NCBI GenBank assembly: GCA_964352735.1 | Contig: CAYGTC010000003.1 | Coordinates: 62,001-126,000 of the forward strand | Source: NORP309 sp964352735 | GTDB taxonomy: Bacteria > Pseudomonadota > Gammaproteobacteria > Xanthomonadales > Marinicellaceae | Length of the DNA: 64,000 nucleotides | Reading direction: 5' to 3' | In this document: positions 43,701-53,149 of the stretch, in pieces | Numbering within the stretch: position 1 is the stretch's first letter | Layout of the letters: every line of letters begins with the position of its first letter | Notes under the pieces: model-generated | Databases searched by the model: none | Told to the model about the DNA's origin: nothing | The model's input: the letters and a program-made list of their open reading frames with translations, nothing else | Translations under genes and position numbers: made by a program

Positions 43701-46338
43701 TCAAGCCAATGAATACAGTATAGAGGCCGCGAGATCGCATGACTATGTCGCTTTATTTAAAGATTTGATGCGCGTACAGTTATTGCCTCATCATATTGTG
43801 CATTTTTACACGGCTCAACTGCCTCAAGATCATAAAGAACAAGAATTGTTGGCAATAGATCGAGGGTTTTACAGTTTATTTTTCTTGGCTCAGGCAATAG
43901 GTCAATTGGGCATCAAACAAGATATTGACATTGATGTGCTTTCAACAGATGTTCATCCTGTTACAGGTCATGAGGTTGTTGTACCAGAGAAATCTACTGT
44001 GCTAGGTGCAATTCGAGTGATCAATCAAGAGTATTCAAATCTAAGCTGTCGAAATATTGATTTCAGTTCACTTCATTTCAACCACAATAAAACCATCAAA
44101 CTTATCATTAATGAATGGCTCAGTAAAAATCGTGAACAATTTGTTGCCTATAGAGGGCATAACCGATGGTTGCGACGCTTTGATGTTATCGAAAAGCAGG
44201 GTTTATCCACAGATGAGAACAATCAGCAATTGAAGCAATCTTTGAGGCCTGCTGGGCACTATTTAATGACAGGGGGATTGGGTGGCATTGCCTTGACTTT
44301 GGCTTCATCATTGGCCGCAGAACAAAACCTAAAATTCAGTTTGATGTCGAGAAGCCCTTTTCCTGATCAAGACCAATGGCATGACTGGTTAGATAAGAAT
44401 CCAGCAGCAAATGCGATCAGTAAAAAAATTAAAACACTTCAAGCCATTCAACAAATGGGCAGTGAAGTGTATATAGTTCAGGGGAATATTGCTGATCATC
44501 AACAAGCAACAATTGCATTATCAACCGTTGAAAAACATCATGGTGAAATCAATGGTGTGATTCATGCTGCAGGTGTGCCCAGTGGACGTGCAATTCAATT
44601 GAAATCTCAATCTCAGTGTGAAGAGGTTTTTTCTGCTAAAGTTGATGGTACACGAGTACTACAACAATATTTTATGGACAAATCATTGGATTTTATGTGT
44701 TTGTGTTCTTCAATTACTTCAATCTTGGGCGGTTTTGGTCAAGTCGATTACTGTGCTGCTAATGCATTTTTGGATGCTTGTGTTACAGGTGACTATTTTG
44801 GCAGTGCAGAACATGTGTTTTGCATAAATTGGGATGCATGGAAAGAAGTAGGTATGGCATTCAATGCATTGAATGCTGAGGTTACAGGAACAATCATACA
44901 CCCATTATTGGGAACGGTGATGAATCAATCAGAGCAAAGGAGCAGTTTTAAAGCCCGTTTTTCTGCTGATGATTTATGGACCTTAAATGAACATAAAGTG
45001 ATGGGCGTCCCTACATTACCTGGTACATCTTACATAGAGATGGCAAGGGCAGCTATGCACCATATTCATAAAACTGCTGCAAGTGATGCACTCAAGATAC
45101 AATGTGATAATGTTTATTTTTTAGCGCCAATGATTGTTGACTTTGGTCAATGGGCAGAAGTCAATACCACTCTGGTGAAAAAAGATAGTGGTTATGAGTT
45201 TTCGGTTACCAGTCAATTGTTTGGTACAGGCCCAGTCATTAAACATGCCAGTGCCGAACTGAGTTTAAGTCAACCAGTAGATGTCAAAGATGCAGATGTG
45301 ATAACACAGATCATTGCTGATTGTTCTGAAAAACAAATCGATAACATGGATGATCTCTTGAATGCTGAAAGTACAGTCGATAAAGTCATTGATTGTGGAG
45401 ATCATTGGCAGGTATTCAGCCAAATCAATATTGGTAAAAAACAAGGATTAGCACACTTATCATTATCAGATGAATTCAAACATGAGGCACAACAATTTGG
45501 TATACATCCAGCTTTGATGGATTGTGCAACTGCTTTTTTGAGCCCATTCATCAAACAAGACTTTTATTTGCCACTGTTTTATAAAAGCATAAAATATTTC
45601 CGTCCATTGACTGCTGAGTGTTACAGTCACAGCAGATTGGTACAAGAGGACGAACAGCAACAAGGTGTGTTGAATTTTGATATAAGTGTCTATGACCCAG
45701 CAGGTCAATTGTTGATGAGTATAGATGGTTTTTCTATGCGCCAAGCCAATGGTTTATCGCAACAACAAAAACTGGCACTTGACGATGAATCATCTGTAAT
45801 TACAGGACCACAAGTAATTGAAGGAATAACCATTCAACAAGCGATTACAGCATTCAAACAGGTCATGATATCGGATTACCAGACGGTTGTTGTAACCAAA
45901 AAAGACATGAACCATGAAGTGTTGCAAACGCAGAATTTAAATGTCATTGAAAATAATCAGGAGGCTACTCAGAGAAGTATGCAACCGAGGCCAGAGCTCG
46001 TCAATGCCTATGTGCAGGCAAAAACAGAAACAGAAAAAAAATTGGCTGCGATTTGGCAAAACATGCTGAGTATAGAAAAAGTTGGAGTGCTTGACGACTT
46101 TTTTGAATTACAAGGCGACTCATTGATGTTAATGCAAGTCCATGCACAAATTACCGAACAATTTGACAAGAACATCGCCATTGCGGATTTATACAATTAT
46201 CCAACCATCAAAGCGTTGGCTGCATCAATAGATCAACAAGGTGCAGACAATGGCTCAGAATTAAACGAAGCTGAACAAAGAGCAGCACGCATGAAAAATG
46301 CCATGAGAAGACGGGTTAAACGCGTCAATATTAATTAG
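40774..46338 (+). CDS. Type I polyketide synthase, KS-AT-KR-DH-ACP
   Basis: The 1854-residue protein is one extension module. KS has Cys182 in TACSSS, His324 in EAHGTGT and His361 in NIGHLG. AT has Ser633 in GHSLGE and a malonyl-type HAYHS motif. A KR with NADPH loop TGGLGG (1166-1171), SSITS and Tyr1326 in YCAAN follows. A DH with His1407 in HKVMGVPTLPG and Asp1583 in HPALMD comes next. The ACP has Ser1783 in LQGDSL. Unusually, KR precedes DH; the common order is KS-AT-DH-KR-ACP. The +4 Gln/His after the DH Asp is Ala. If all domains act, the aminoacyl chain gains a two-carbon alpha,beta-unsaturated unit. It probably takes the peptide from NRPS1 and hands it to PKS2. The C-terminus is basic (KNAMRRRVKRVNIN). 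Confidence 0.92.
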   Translation: MNKKHYPQTGFEVAIIGMAVRFPQAETLDDFWQNLVSAKNCITYFSHQELIDAGVDEHLLDNAKYVKAKGMINDGMGFDSALFSYSHREAEIMDPQLRIYHECVFQALNNANYAVGDLAGQIGIYGGAGSNPQWTAQYLLDSGKSLAGQYEIGNLNGQEFFNTRVANKLNLKGPAITVQTACSSSLVAIHLAVQGLIAGDCEMAVAGGVEMNTDPFLQAPDSKGYLYQEGMINSPDGHCRPFDAKANGTVSGDGAGVVVLKKLEDAIEDGDHIYAVIKGSAINNDGQEKTAYTAPSIKGQVRAISAAHEIAEVTPESISYIEAHGTGTALGDPIEIAALSQVFGSQKRTCKVGSVKSNIGHLGSAAGVAGFIKTVLSMQHNKLPASLHFESANPEIDFNNTSFEVNSALSDWQHADYPVRAGVSSFGIGGTNAHIILEEYIDDSSINSSNTTADQEHAVLLTLSSSTEDTVDKQAQNLAKYMSNAQSLNVKDIEYSLHVGRKPLVKRLAVVACNKSEALEGLTSKESEHRLIGTEKNNKIVFMFPGQGAQYVNMATKLYHAQPVFKSHVDECFALLDQAFSDQLQNILFDRNQDVDQINNTLYTQPLLFIIEYALAKYLMHLGVKPWAMIGHSLGEYVAATLSGVFDLPVVLRIIKKRAQLMHSTQQGSMLSVLLDENKIRAILPDSLDVAAINSSGSCVISGEDEAIESFKQYCHQQDIKCQLLDTSHAYHSCLMQPIVNAFETFLADQPMHLPKTPYISNASGHWIQTNEAQSPSYWAQHLRNTVRFSEGVKTLLNDKNVLFIELGPGKALASFVRQQKVSNNSHRIINVLPSKKERIDDHMFFLKSLARMYVFGVNVDWHNFHQQPGKRIPLVEHVFNRNIYLPKTTHKIQSNVHQKQHDFDQETVYLQVPHWQRDLHIKLNRIAPDSIQDQLPEKWLIFTDESACCKRVVEELNQLGKQVITVSIGEKYIRNQANEYSIEAARSHDYVALFKDLMRVQLLPHHIVHFYTAQLPQDHKEQELLAIDRGFYSLFFLAQAIGQLGIKQDIDIDVLSTDVHPVTGHEVVVPEKSTVLGAIRVINQEYSNLSCRNIDFSSLHFNHNKTIKLIINEWLSKNREQFVAYRGHNRWLRRFDVIEKQGLSTDENNQQLKQSLRPAGHYLMTGGLGGIALTLASSLAAEQNLKFSLMSRSPFPDQDQWHDWLDKNPAANAISKKIKTLQAIQQMGSEVYIVQGNIADHQQATIALSTVEKHHGEINGVIHAAGVPSGRAIQLKSQSQCEEVFSAKVDGTRVLQQYFMDKSLDFMCLCSSITSILGGFGQVDYCAANAFLDACVTGDYFGSAEHVFCINWDAWKEVGMAFNALNAEVTGTIIHPLLGTVMNQSEQRSSFKARFSADDLWTLNEHKVMGVPTLPGTSYIEMARAAMHHIHKTAASDALKIQCDNVYFLAPMIVDFGQWAEVNTTLVKKDSGYEFSVTSQLFGTGPVIKHASAELSLSQPVDVKDADVITQIIADCSEKQIDNMDDLLNAESTVDKVIDCGDHWQVFSQINIGKKQGLAHLSLSDEFKHEAQQFGIHPALMDCATAFLSPFIKQDFYLPLFYKSIKYFRPLTAECYSHSRLVQEDEQQQGVLNFDISVYDPAGQLLMSIDGFSMRQANGLSQQQKLALDDESSVITGPQVIEGITIQQAITAFKQVMISDYQTVVVTKKDMNHEVLQTQNLNVIENNQEATQRSMQPRPELVNAYVQAKTETEKKLAAIWQNMLSIEKVGVLDDFFELQGDSLMLMQVHAQITEQFDKNIAIADLYNYPTIKALAASIDQQGADNGSELNEAEQRAARMKNAMRRRVKRVNIN

Positions 46339-46377
46339 TTTTTAATTCGTAAACCCACAAATTTATAAGAGATTATT

Positions 46378-49300
46378 ATGTCAGATGAAAATATAGAATA
46401 CCAAGAAAACGACGATTTTGAATCAGATATCGCCATCATTGCCATGACTGGTATGTTTCCAGATGCTGACGATGTAGAACAGTTTTGGCATAACTTGAAA
46501 AATGGTGTTGAATCATTGACCATACTGGATCATGAGCAGCTCAGGGCCATGGGCTTTTCAGAATATGTGGATAATAACCCTGATTTTATCAGTGTTTCTG
46601 CGGCGCTTGATCCTGAAAAGGTAAAAATGTTTGATGCGGCTTTTTTCGGTATTTCACCACGCGAAGCAGAGATCATGGATCCTCAGCACCGCTTGTTTTT
46701 ACAGGCTTGTTGGCAAGTTTTTGAGAGTGCGGGTTATTCTACTGAACATTATGATGGCAGGGTTGGTGTTTTTGGTGGTACTGCTTTTTCAGGGTATTTG
46801 GAAAACCTGGTTTCTCATCCGGAATTACTGGAAGAAGCCGGTAGTTTTCAGACGCAATTGGGAACCGACAAAGACTTTATTGCCACCAGAGTTTCTTATA
46901 AGATGGGTTTTACTGGGCCAAGTATGAGTGTCAGTACATTGTGTTCATCATCAGCAGTAGCCATGCACCTTGGTCGGGAAAGTTTGTTGAATTACCAAAC
47001 AGATATGGTTATTGCCGGAGCTGTGAATTTATCAATATCTTCATCTGATGGTCTGTATTATCAAGAAGGCGGTATTGGTGCCGATGATGGGCATTGTAGA
47101 GCATATGATGAGAGAGCCACAGGTACTGTTGGCGGCAGTGGGCTTGGTGTGATAGTGATGAAAAGGCTGTCTGAAGCACTGGCCGATGGCGACAATATTA
47201 TTGCCGTGATAAAAGCCACAGCAGTTAACAATGATGGTGCCAATAAAGCCAGTTATACAGCTCCAAGTCCACAAGGTCAAGCTGAAGTGATTGCTGAGGC
47301 CATCGCAACTTCAGGCATTAATCCAGAAACTATCAGTTACATTGATGGGCATGGAACCGCTACCAATATTGGGGATCCAATTGAAATCAATGCTTTAACC
47401 AAAGCTTATCGTCAATACACAGATAAAAAACAATTTTGTGGTATTGGTTCAGTTAAAACCAACATTGGACATTTGGTCAGTGCTGGGGCCATGGCCAGTC
47501 TTTTCAAAACGGTATTGGCCATGCAACATAAACAAATACCAGCCAGTTTGAACTTTGAAAAACCAAACCCCAAAATTGATTTTGCCAACAGTCCATTTTT
47601 TGTTAACGATAAATTAAGAGACTGGCCGGCTGCTGCTGATCATCCGCGCAGGGCAGGGGTAAGTTCATTTGGTATTGGCGGCACCAATGTTCACATGATT
47701 TTAGAAGAAGCGCCAGAATACGCAGCAATTTCAGATGTAGACTCAACTCAATTGATTGTGCTTTCGGCAAAGACTGAAACTGCTTTAGGAGCAATGAAAA
47801 GTAATTTGTCAAACTATCTAAGTAAGACTGATGATATTAATCTGGCAGATCTGAGCCATACCTTAAAACTTGGCCGTTGCAGTTTTGAACATAAGTTTGT
47901 TGCCGTTTGTGAAGGTATTGAACAATTAAAATCGCAACTCAATGATGAACAAAAACTCAATACCCTGACTGCTAAACAAAAACACAGTGAGCGTACAGTG
48001 TGTTTTATGTTCTCGGGTCAAGGCAGTCAATATCAGAACATGGCCAAACAGATTTATGATCAACAGGAGGTTTTCAAACACCATGTTGATGAATGTTTTG
48101 ATTTAATCGAGCAACAGGGCAATCATGAATTAAAATCTATGTTGTTTAACTCACAAGAATTGTCACCCTGTCCATTGCAGCAGACTCAAAATGCACAATT
48201 GAGTTTGTTTATCATTGAATACGCTTTGGCTAAATTATGGATGAGTTGGGGCTTTGAACCCAAAATTTTGATTGGGCACAGTATTGGAGAATATGTCGCA
48301 GCGTGCCTTGCTGGTGTGTTTGATCTAGAAGATGCGTTGAAAATAGTACAGTTGCGTGGTCAACTCATGGCAAATCAACAGCCAGGCTCTATGCTTTCTG
48401 TAGCATTGAGTGCACAAGACTGCCAAAAATACCTGAATGAAGAAGTGTGCATGGCAGCTAATAATGGCCCCAATACCGTGGTTTTGTCCGGCCCATCTAA
48501 AGCGATTGAAAAAGTCAATGAACAATTGACAGATGATGGTATCGCAACTGTTGTTTTAAAAACTTCTCATGCATTCCACTCCTCTATGATGGATGGTGCT
48601 TTACAGCAATTTACAGAGTCATTGGCTGCGGCTACATTGAATAAGCCTCAATTGCCATTGGTGTCAAATTTGACAGGACAATTATTAACCGATGATCAGG
48701 CCATTGACCCTCAATATTGGTCGGATCATTTGCGCTCTACCGTAGAGTTTAAATCTGGTATCGAATATATCCTCAAAGAAGATGAATCAACGGTATTTGT
48801 AGAAATTGGTCCAGGCCAAAGTTTGTCTGCTTTAGCAAAAATGATGGTCAATGACAGCAAACAGGTTGTGTCATCTTTACCTGTTTATAAAAACAAAGAA
48901 CAAACATACGCCACTTTGCAGATGGCTATTGGGGCCATATGGGCAGCTGGACAGTTCATTGATTGGAAAAAATATTATAAAGATCAACCCAGAAAAAGAT
49001 TGGCACTGCCTACCTATCCATTTGACAAAAAACCATTTTGGGTGGAAAAAAGAAACCTGTCAAAAGGAGAATATGCCAAAGATTTATACTTGAATGACTC
49101 TCAGGAAATCATGGAAAAATGTGCCATAGATGACCTTTTTGAATCTGGTCAAATGAACATTGATATTAAATTGAGTGCGACATCCCCCGATAAACAACGC
49201 CAACAGTTGATGGCCATAATGGAACTGCAAAAACAGTTGAAACAAATTTGTTCAGATCTGTCAGGAAAAGATATGATGGATTTTAAAGTATCTCCATTGG

Positions 49301-49698
49301 GTTTGGTTAAATCATCTTCTATTCAATCAACACTTCAGCAGGATGAGAATCATCATTTGCACAGTGTGGTTGTAAACAATCTCAGGCCAGATATCGACAC
49401 GGAATTTGTTGAGCCAGAATCAGACTTGCAAAAACAATTGGCAGCTGATTGGGAGAAAGCTTTAGGCTTTAAACCTGTTGGAATCAATGATAATTTCTTT
49501 GAGTTGGGTGGGCATTCTCTGATTGCTGCAGCATTGGTCAATTTATTGAGACAAGATTATGACATTGATATAGAACTCAGAGAATTGCTAGATGTACCAA
49601 CTGTCGCTGAACTTGCAGAACTAATAGAAACCAAACGCTGGTTGGCCAATGAGCCTGAAGAAATGGAAGGTCAGCATTCTGAAACGTTAACATTATAA
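46378..49698 (+). CDS. Type I polyketide synthase, KS-AT-ACP (no reductive domains)
   Basis: The 1106-residue protein has KS (Cys189 in STLCSSS, His325 in DGHGTAT, His365 in NIGHLV), AT (Ser635 in GHSIGE with the malonyl-type HAFH motif in TSHAFHSS), a ~140-residue linker of no recognised domain, and an ACP (Ser1047 in LGGHSL). It would add a malonyl-derived unit and leave the beta-keto group. The KS departs from the usual TACSSS and EAHGTGT context, but all three catalytic residues are there. The N-terminus is strongly acidic (SDENIEYQENDDFESD) and the C-terminus is acidic too (EPEEMEGQHSETLTL). It starts 39 bases after PKS1, on an independent weak ribosome binding site. Confidence 0.92.
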   Translation: MSDENIEYQENDDFESDIAIIAMTGMFPDADDVEQFWHNLKNGVESLTILDHEQLRAMGFSEYVDNNPDFISVSAALDPEKVKMFDAAFFGISPREAEIMDPQHRLFLQACWQVFESAGYSTEHYDGRVGVFGGTAFSGYLENLVSHPELLEEAGSFQTQLGTDKDFIATRVSYKMGFTGPSMSVSTLCSSSAVAMHLGRESLLNYQTDMVIAGAVNLSISSSDGLYYQEGGIGADDGHCRAYDERATGTVGGSGLGVIVMKRLSEALADGDNIIAVIKATAVNNDGANKASYTAPSPQGQAEVIAEAIATSGINPETISYIDGHGTATNIGDPIEINALTKAYRQYTDKKQFCGIGSVKTNIGHLVSAGAMASLFKTVLAMQHKQIPASLNFEKPNPKIDFANSPFFVNDKLRDWPAAADHPRRAGVSSFGIGGTNVHMILEEAPEYAAISDVDSTQLIVLSAKTETALGAMKSNLSNYLSKTDDINLADLSHTLKLGRCSFEHKFVAVCEGIEQLKSQLNDEQKLNTLTAKQKHSERTVCFMFSGQGSQYQNMAKQIYDQQEVFKHHVDECFDLIEQQGNHELKSMLFNSQELSPCPLQQTQNAQLSLFIIEYALAKLWMSWGFEPKILIGHSIGEYVAACLAGVFDLEDALKIVQLRGQLMANQQPGSMLSVALSAQDCQKYLNEEVCMAANNGPNTVVLSGPSKAIEKVNEQLTDDGIATVVLKTSHAFHSSMMDGALQQFTESLAAATLNKPQLPLVSNLTGQLLTDDQAIDPQYWSDHLRSTVEFKSGIEYILKEDESTVFVEIGPGQSLSALAKMMVNDSKQVVSSLPVYKNKEQTYATLQMAIGAIWAAGQFIDWKKYYKDQPRKRLALPTYPFDKKPFWVEKRNLSKGEYAKDLYLNDSQEIMEKCAIDDLFESGQMNIDIKLSATSPDKQRQQLMAIMELQKQLKQICSDLSGKDMMDFKVSPLGLVKSSSIQSTLQQDENHHLHSVVVNNLRPDIDTEFVEPESDLQKQLAADWEKALGFKPVGINDNFFELGGHSLIAAALVNLLRQDYDIDIELRELLDVPTVAELAELIETKRWLANEPEEMEGQHSETLTL

Positions 49699-49729
49699 AA
49701 AATAATCTGATAGATAAAATAGGTATATT

Positions 49730-52700
49730 ATGGAATCAAGAGAAATCATTCACCTGTTGACAGAACTTAGAAAAGCGCAAGTGGTTTTACAATTAAAGGA
49801 AAATCAATTACTTTGCCACTTGCCAAAGCAAGGCATCACTGCCTCTTTAAAAAAACGATTAATTGACCATAAAGATGATTTGAAGCAGTATTTTTCCGAT
49901 CAACTAAAAATCTCGAAAAACAAAGGTAAAGCTCAAAAAAACTCTACTTTCATAAATTTTTTACATAATACCCCGTTGAGTAAAACTGACCTGGTGTTAT
50001 CAAGCGAGCAAATGAGATTGTGGTACTTAGAAGAGGTGCAAGATAAAGGGACAGCAAATCATATGCCTTTGCATATTTTTGATATCAAAGGTGATGTGAA
50101 CTTAAAGCATTTTCAACAAGCCATGCATGAACTATCACAAAGACATGATACGCTCAGGACAGTTTTTGTTGTAAAGCAAGGTGGTAATGTTGTGTCAAAT
50201 GTACTGAATCATGACCTTCATCAATTGATCTATGTCGAACTCAATGATGATTCGCAGCAATGGCCGAATATTGTTGAGAGGGAACGTCAGAGGAGATTCA
50301 GCTTATCAGATGGGCCGATGTTCCAAGTGTCTCTGTATAAAAGAGCAGAAAGTCATTTTGGGTTGATGATTGCAATGCACCATATCATATCTGATGGTTG
50401 GTCAATGAATATTTTGGTTGGAGAACTGGCAGAAATTTATAATGGGCTTTGTCAAGGCCTACCTTCAAGATTATTACCCCTGAGTATTCAATATCAACAA
50501 TACGCTGATGCTCAACAGCAGTGGTTGAGTTCAACAGAAGGAAAAAAACAACTGGATTATTGGCAAAAGCAATTGGCAGATATGGCTCCATTAGCGCTTT
50601 TACCGACAGATTTTATAAGAACTGGTGTTAATGAAACAACTGTTGAAACCATAAAATCCTACATTGATAACAATAAAGTGACACAACTTAATCTGTTGTG
50701 CCAGCAATTGTCCTGTACTCGATTTGTGGTATTGTTGGCAACATTCAAATTATTGGCATCGCGCTTAACTGGTTGTGATGATCTTTTGATTGGTTGCGCC
50801 AATGGCAATCGTCATGCCCCTGAATTTCAATCATTAATTGGTTGTTTCATTAACCATTTGTTGGTCAGAAGTAGGCTTGATGCTGATACAACGATTCGAC
50901 AATTCATAAAACAGGTGAATAATGTCACACTTGATGCCTTGGATCATCAAATGGTGCCATATGATGATATTGTTCATATTGTTGACAAATATCAATCAGC
51001 TGAAGAGTCGGGGTTATTTAATCTCTATTTTAACTACCTCAATTATCCAGCTGATGAACAGGGTTTGCATAATCTTGAAATAACAAATGCTTCAGATGAT
51101 GAAAATATTTCAAAGTTTGATATCACGCTTTATGTTGAAAATGTAGGTTCATCAATTTCTATTGAATTTAATTATAATGCAGCGCTATTCAAGCAACAAA
51201 GAATGGTCTTGTTTCTTGATTATTTCATGCAAATTTTTGATGCAATCATAAACTGCCTTGATTTACCAATGGCGCAATTGAATCTGACTAAGGGCAATTG
51301 GCAACAATGTTCTGAAGATAGTTTGGTGTTAAAAGATCAATGGAAAGGTTCAATAATTTCAGTACTTGAACACAATCAGCCAATTGATAAAAATAAAATT
51401 ATGATTGTGGCAGATGAAGATGTGATCAGTCATGAATTATTGACAAACATGACTGATCAACTAGCCATTAAATTGATAGGATCTGGCTTGGCTACCAATA
51501 GTGTGGTTGCTATTTTTGCACAAAGAGATTTTCACATCATTCCCGCTATCATGGCCATTATTAAAAGCGGCATGATTTTTTGTATTATTCCGCTTGATCA
51601 ATCTGAGCAATTGACCCTTGAACAATTACAGTCAATTAATGTGAATGCAGTGATAGGAGCTATTAATGATCAATGGCAATCTCCATCATTATTAAGACTA
51701 ATAAAAAGCTTGCCAGTATTTAGTGTTGATAGGCAAATTACATCTATCAATAAGGGCTTACTCACCCCCCCAGCAATACAAAAAGATGATTTAGCTTACA
51801 TTGCATTCACTTCCGGTACCAGCGGTATTCCAAAAATGATCAAAGGGGGGCATAAATCATGGCCAGTTATGTTGCAACATTTGATCAATCAAGTGGATGT
51901 TAATCAGTATGATCGTTTTGCCATGTTATCAGGTTTGCAACACGATCCATTACATAGGGATATTTTCCTGCCTTTATTGCTTGGTGCATGTATATGCATA
52001 CCCAAAAACGTGAATTATGATGGTGGGTCATTGAGACGTTGGTTATTGGATCAAAAAATCACGGTGATTAATGTTACCCCCAGTTTTGCTAGGTTGATCA
52101 TGGAAGGCTATGATAATCAAAATATCAGTTTGAAAAAAATTATTTGTGCTGGTGAAGCGTTAAGTTCCACTTTAGCAAGGAAATTGATGGATTTTGCCCC
52201 TCAAGCCCAGTTATATAATCTTTATGGATCTACAGAGACTCAACAAGCTGTTTCATGTTTGAAGGTCGAAGAAAAACATATTCGTGATCATTCTTATATT
52301 CCTATAGCAAGTCAATCAAGTGGATTGGTTGTAAAGGTAGTCAATAAAAAAATGCAACCTTGTGTAATGGGTGAAGTTGGTGATTTGGTGATGTACAGTT
52401 ACTATATGTCACCCGGTTATATGAATTCTGAAAAGGATAACGGGTTTGGTTATGATAGGCAGACGCCCTATTATAAAACAGGTGACATTGGTCGATATCA
52501 TTTGGATGGCAGCATAGAATATATTGGTCGTATGGACAGACAAATTAAACTGAGAGGTCATCGCATTGAATTATCTGAAATAGAATTTCAGATAAACAAA
52601 CAGAAACAAGTCTCTTCGTCTGTGGTTGTTGCATCAAAACATAAGCAAATGAATACAATTGCAGCTTATATCAAATTCAATGACAACTTTGAAATAACAT

Positions 52701-53146
52701 TAGATCAGTTAAAGCGAAATGTAAACAAACTTTTACCACAATATAAAAGGCCTGCACAATACATTCGCATTGATGAATGGCCATTGACACAGAATGGAAA
52801 AATTGACATAAAAGTTCTGGAAAAGATGGATAGCAATATGGATTTGCAGGAAATTAAACTACCCGAAAATGATACTCAAAAAACCCTTCAATCCATTTGG
52901 TCAGAATTATTGTCAGTAGATGCTGAAAATATCAGCATTGATGCAGGCTTCTTTGAATTAGGTGGGCATTCATTACTGGTCACCAAACTTTTTGTACGCA
53001 TTAAAAAAACATTCGAAGTTGAGCTAGACTATAAAGTGTTTTTTAAAAATAATTCCATAAAAAAATTAGCGCATAATATAAAAGAACATCAGTTGATCAA
53101 CAACATTACTAAAACTAAAAAGAAAAAAAAGAGTATGACAATCTAA
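49730..53146 (+). CDS. Non-ribosomal peptide synthetase, docking-C-A-T with atypical A domain
   Basis: The 1138-residue protein opens with a ~60-residue TubC-like docking domain (IIHLLTELRKAQVVL...LKKRLIDHKDDL), then a C domain with HHIISDG at residues 217-223, an A domain with FTSGTSGIPK near 693, and a T domain with Ser1081 in LGGHSL. The A domain keeps the A8 (GRMDRQIKLRGHRIE) and A10 (NGKID) motifs but its A4 region is GLQHDPLHRDIFLPL instead of the usual FDxSxxE. The code reads about DPRNIALQAK, which I cannot match to a known amino acid. It follows PKS2 by 31 bases and is probably next in the assembly line. The C-terminal tail is a Lys-rich run (KTKKKKKS). Confidence 0.9.
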   Translation: MESREIIHLLTELRKAQVVLQLKENQLLCHLPKQGITASLKKRLIDHKDDLKQYFSDQLKISKNKGKAQKNSTFINFLHNTPLSKTDLVLSSEQMRLWYLEEVQDKGTANHMPLHIFDIKGDVNLKHFQQAMHELSQRHDTLRTVFVVKQGGNVVSNVLNHDLHQLIYVELNDDSQQWPNIVERERQRRFSLSDGPMFQVSLYKRAESHFGLMIAMHHIISDGWSMNILVGELAEIYNGLCQGLPSRLLPLSIQYQQYADAQQQWLSSTEGKKQLDYWQKQLADMAPLALLPTDFIRTGVNETTVETIKSYIDNNKVTQLNLLCQQLSCTRFVVLLATFKLLASRLTGCDDLLIGCANGNRHAPEFQSLIGCFINHLLVRSRLDADTTIRQFIKQVNNVTLDALDHQMVPYDDIVHIVDKYQSAEESGLFNLYFNYLNYPADEQGLHNLEITNASDDENISKFDITLYVENVGSSISIEFNYNAALFKQQRMVLFLDYFMQIFDAIINCLDLPMAQLNLTKGNWQQCSEDSLVLKDQWKGSIISVLEHNQPIDKNKIMIVADEDVISHELLTNMTDQLAIKLIGSGLATNSVVAIFAQRDFHIIPAIMAIIKSGMIFCIIPLDQSEQLTLEQLQSINVNAVIGAINDQWQSPSLLRLIKSLPVFSVDRQITSINKGLLTPPAIQKDDLAYIAFTSGTSGIPKMIKGGHKSWPVMLQHLINQVDVNQYDRFAMLSGLQHDPLHRDIFLPLLLGACICIPKNVNYDGGSLRRWLLDQKITVINVTPSFARLIMEGYDNQNISLKKIICAGEALSSTLARKLMDFAPQAQLYNLYGSTETQQAVSCLKVEEKHIRDHSYIPIASQSSGLVVKVVNKKMQPCVMGEVGDLVMYSYYMSPGYMNSEKDNGFGYDRQTPYYKTGDIGRYHLDGSIEYIGRMDRQIKLRGHRIELSEIEFQINKQKQVSSSVVVASKHKQMNTIAAYIKFNDNFEITLDQLKRNVNKLLPQYKRPAQYIRIDEWPLTQNGKIDIKVLEKMDSNMDLQEIKLPENDTQKTLQSIWSELLSVDAENISIDAGFFELGGHSLLVTKLFVRIKKTFEVELDYKVFFKNNSIKKLAHNIKEHQLINNITKTKKKKKSMTI

Positions 53147-53149
53147 GCT

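Noticed and set aside
42135..47280. Minus-strand ORFs inside the PKS and NRPS genes
   Set aside because: They are shadows of conserved coding sequence on the + strand and show no protein family features.
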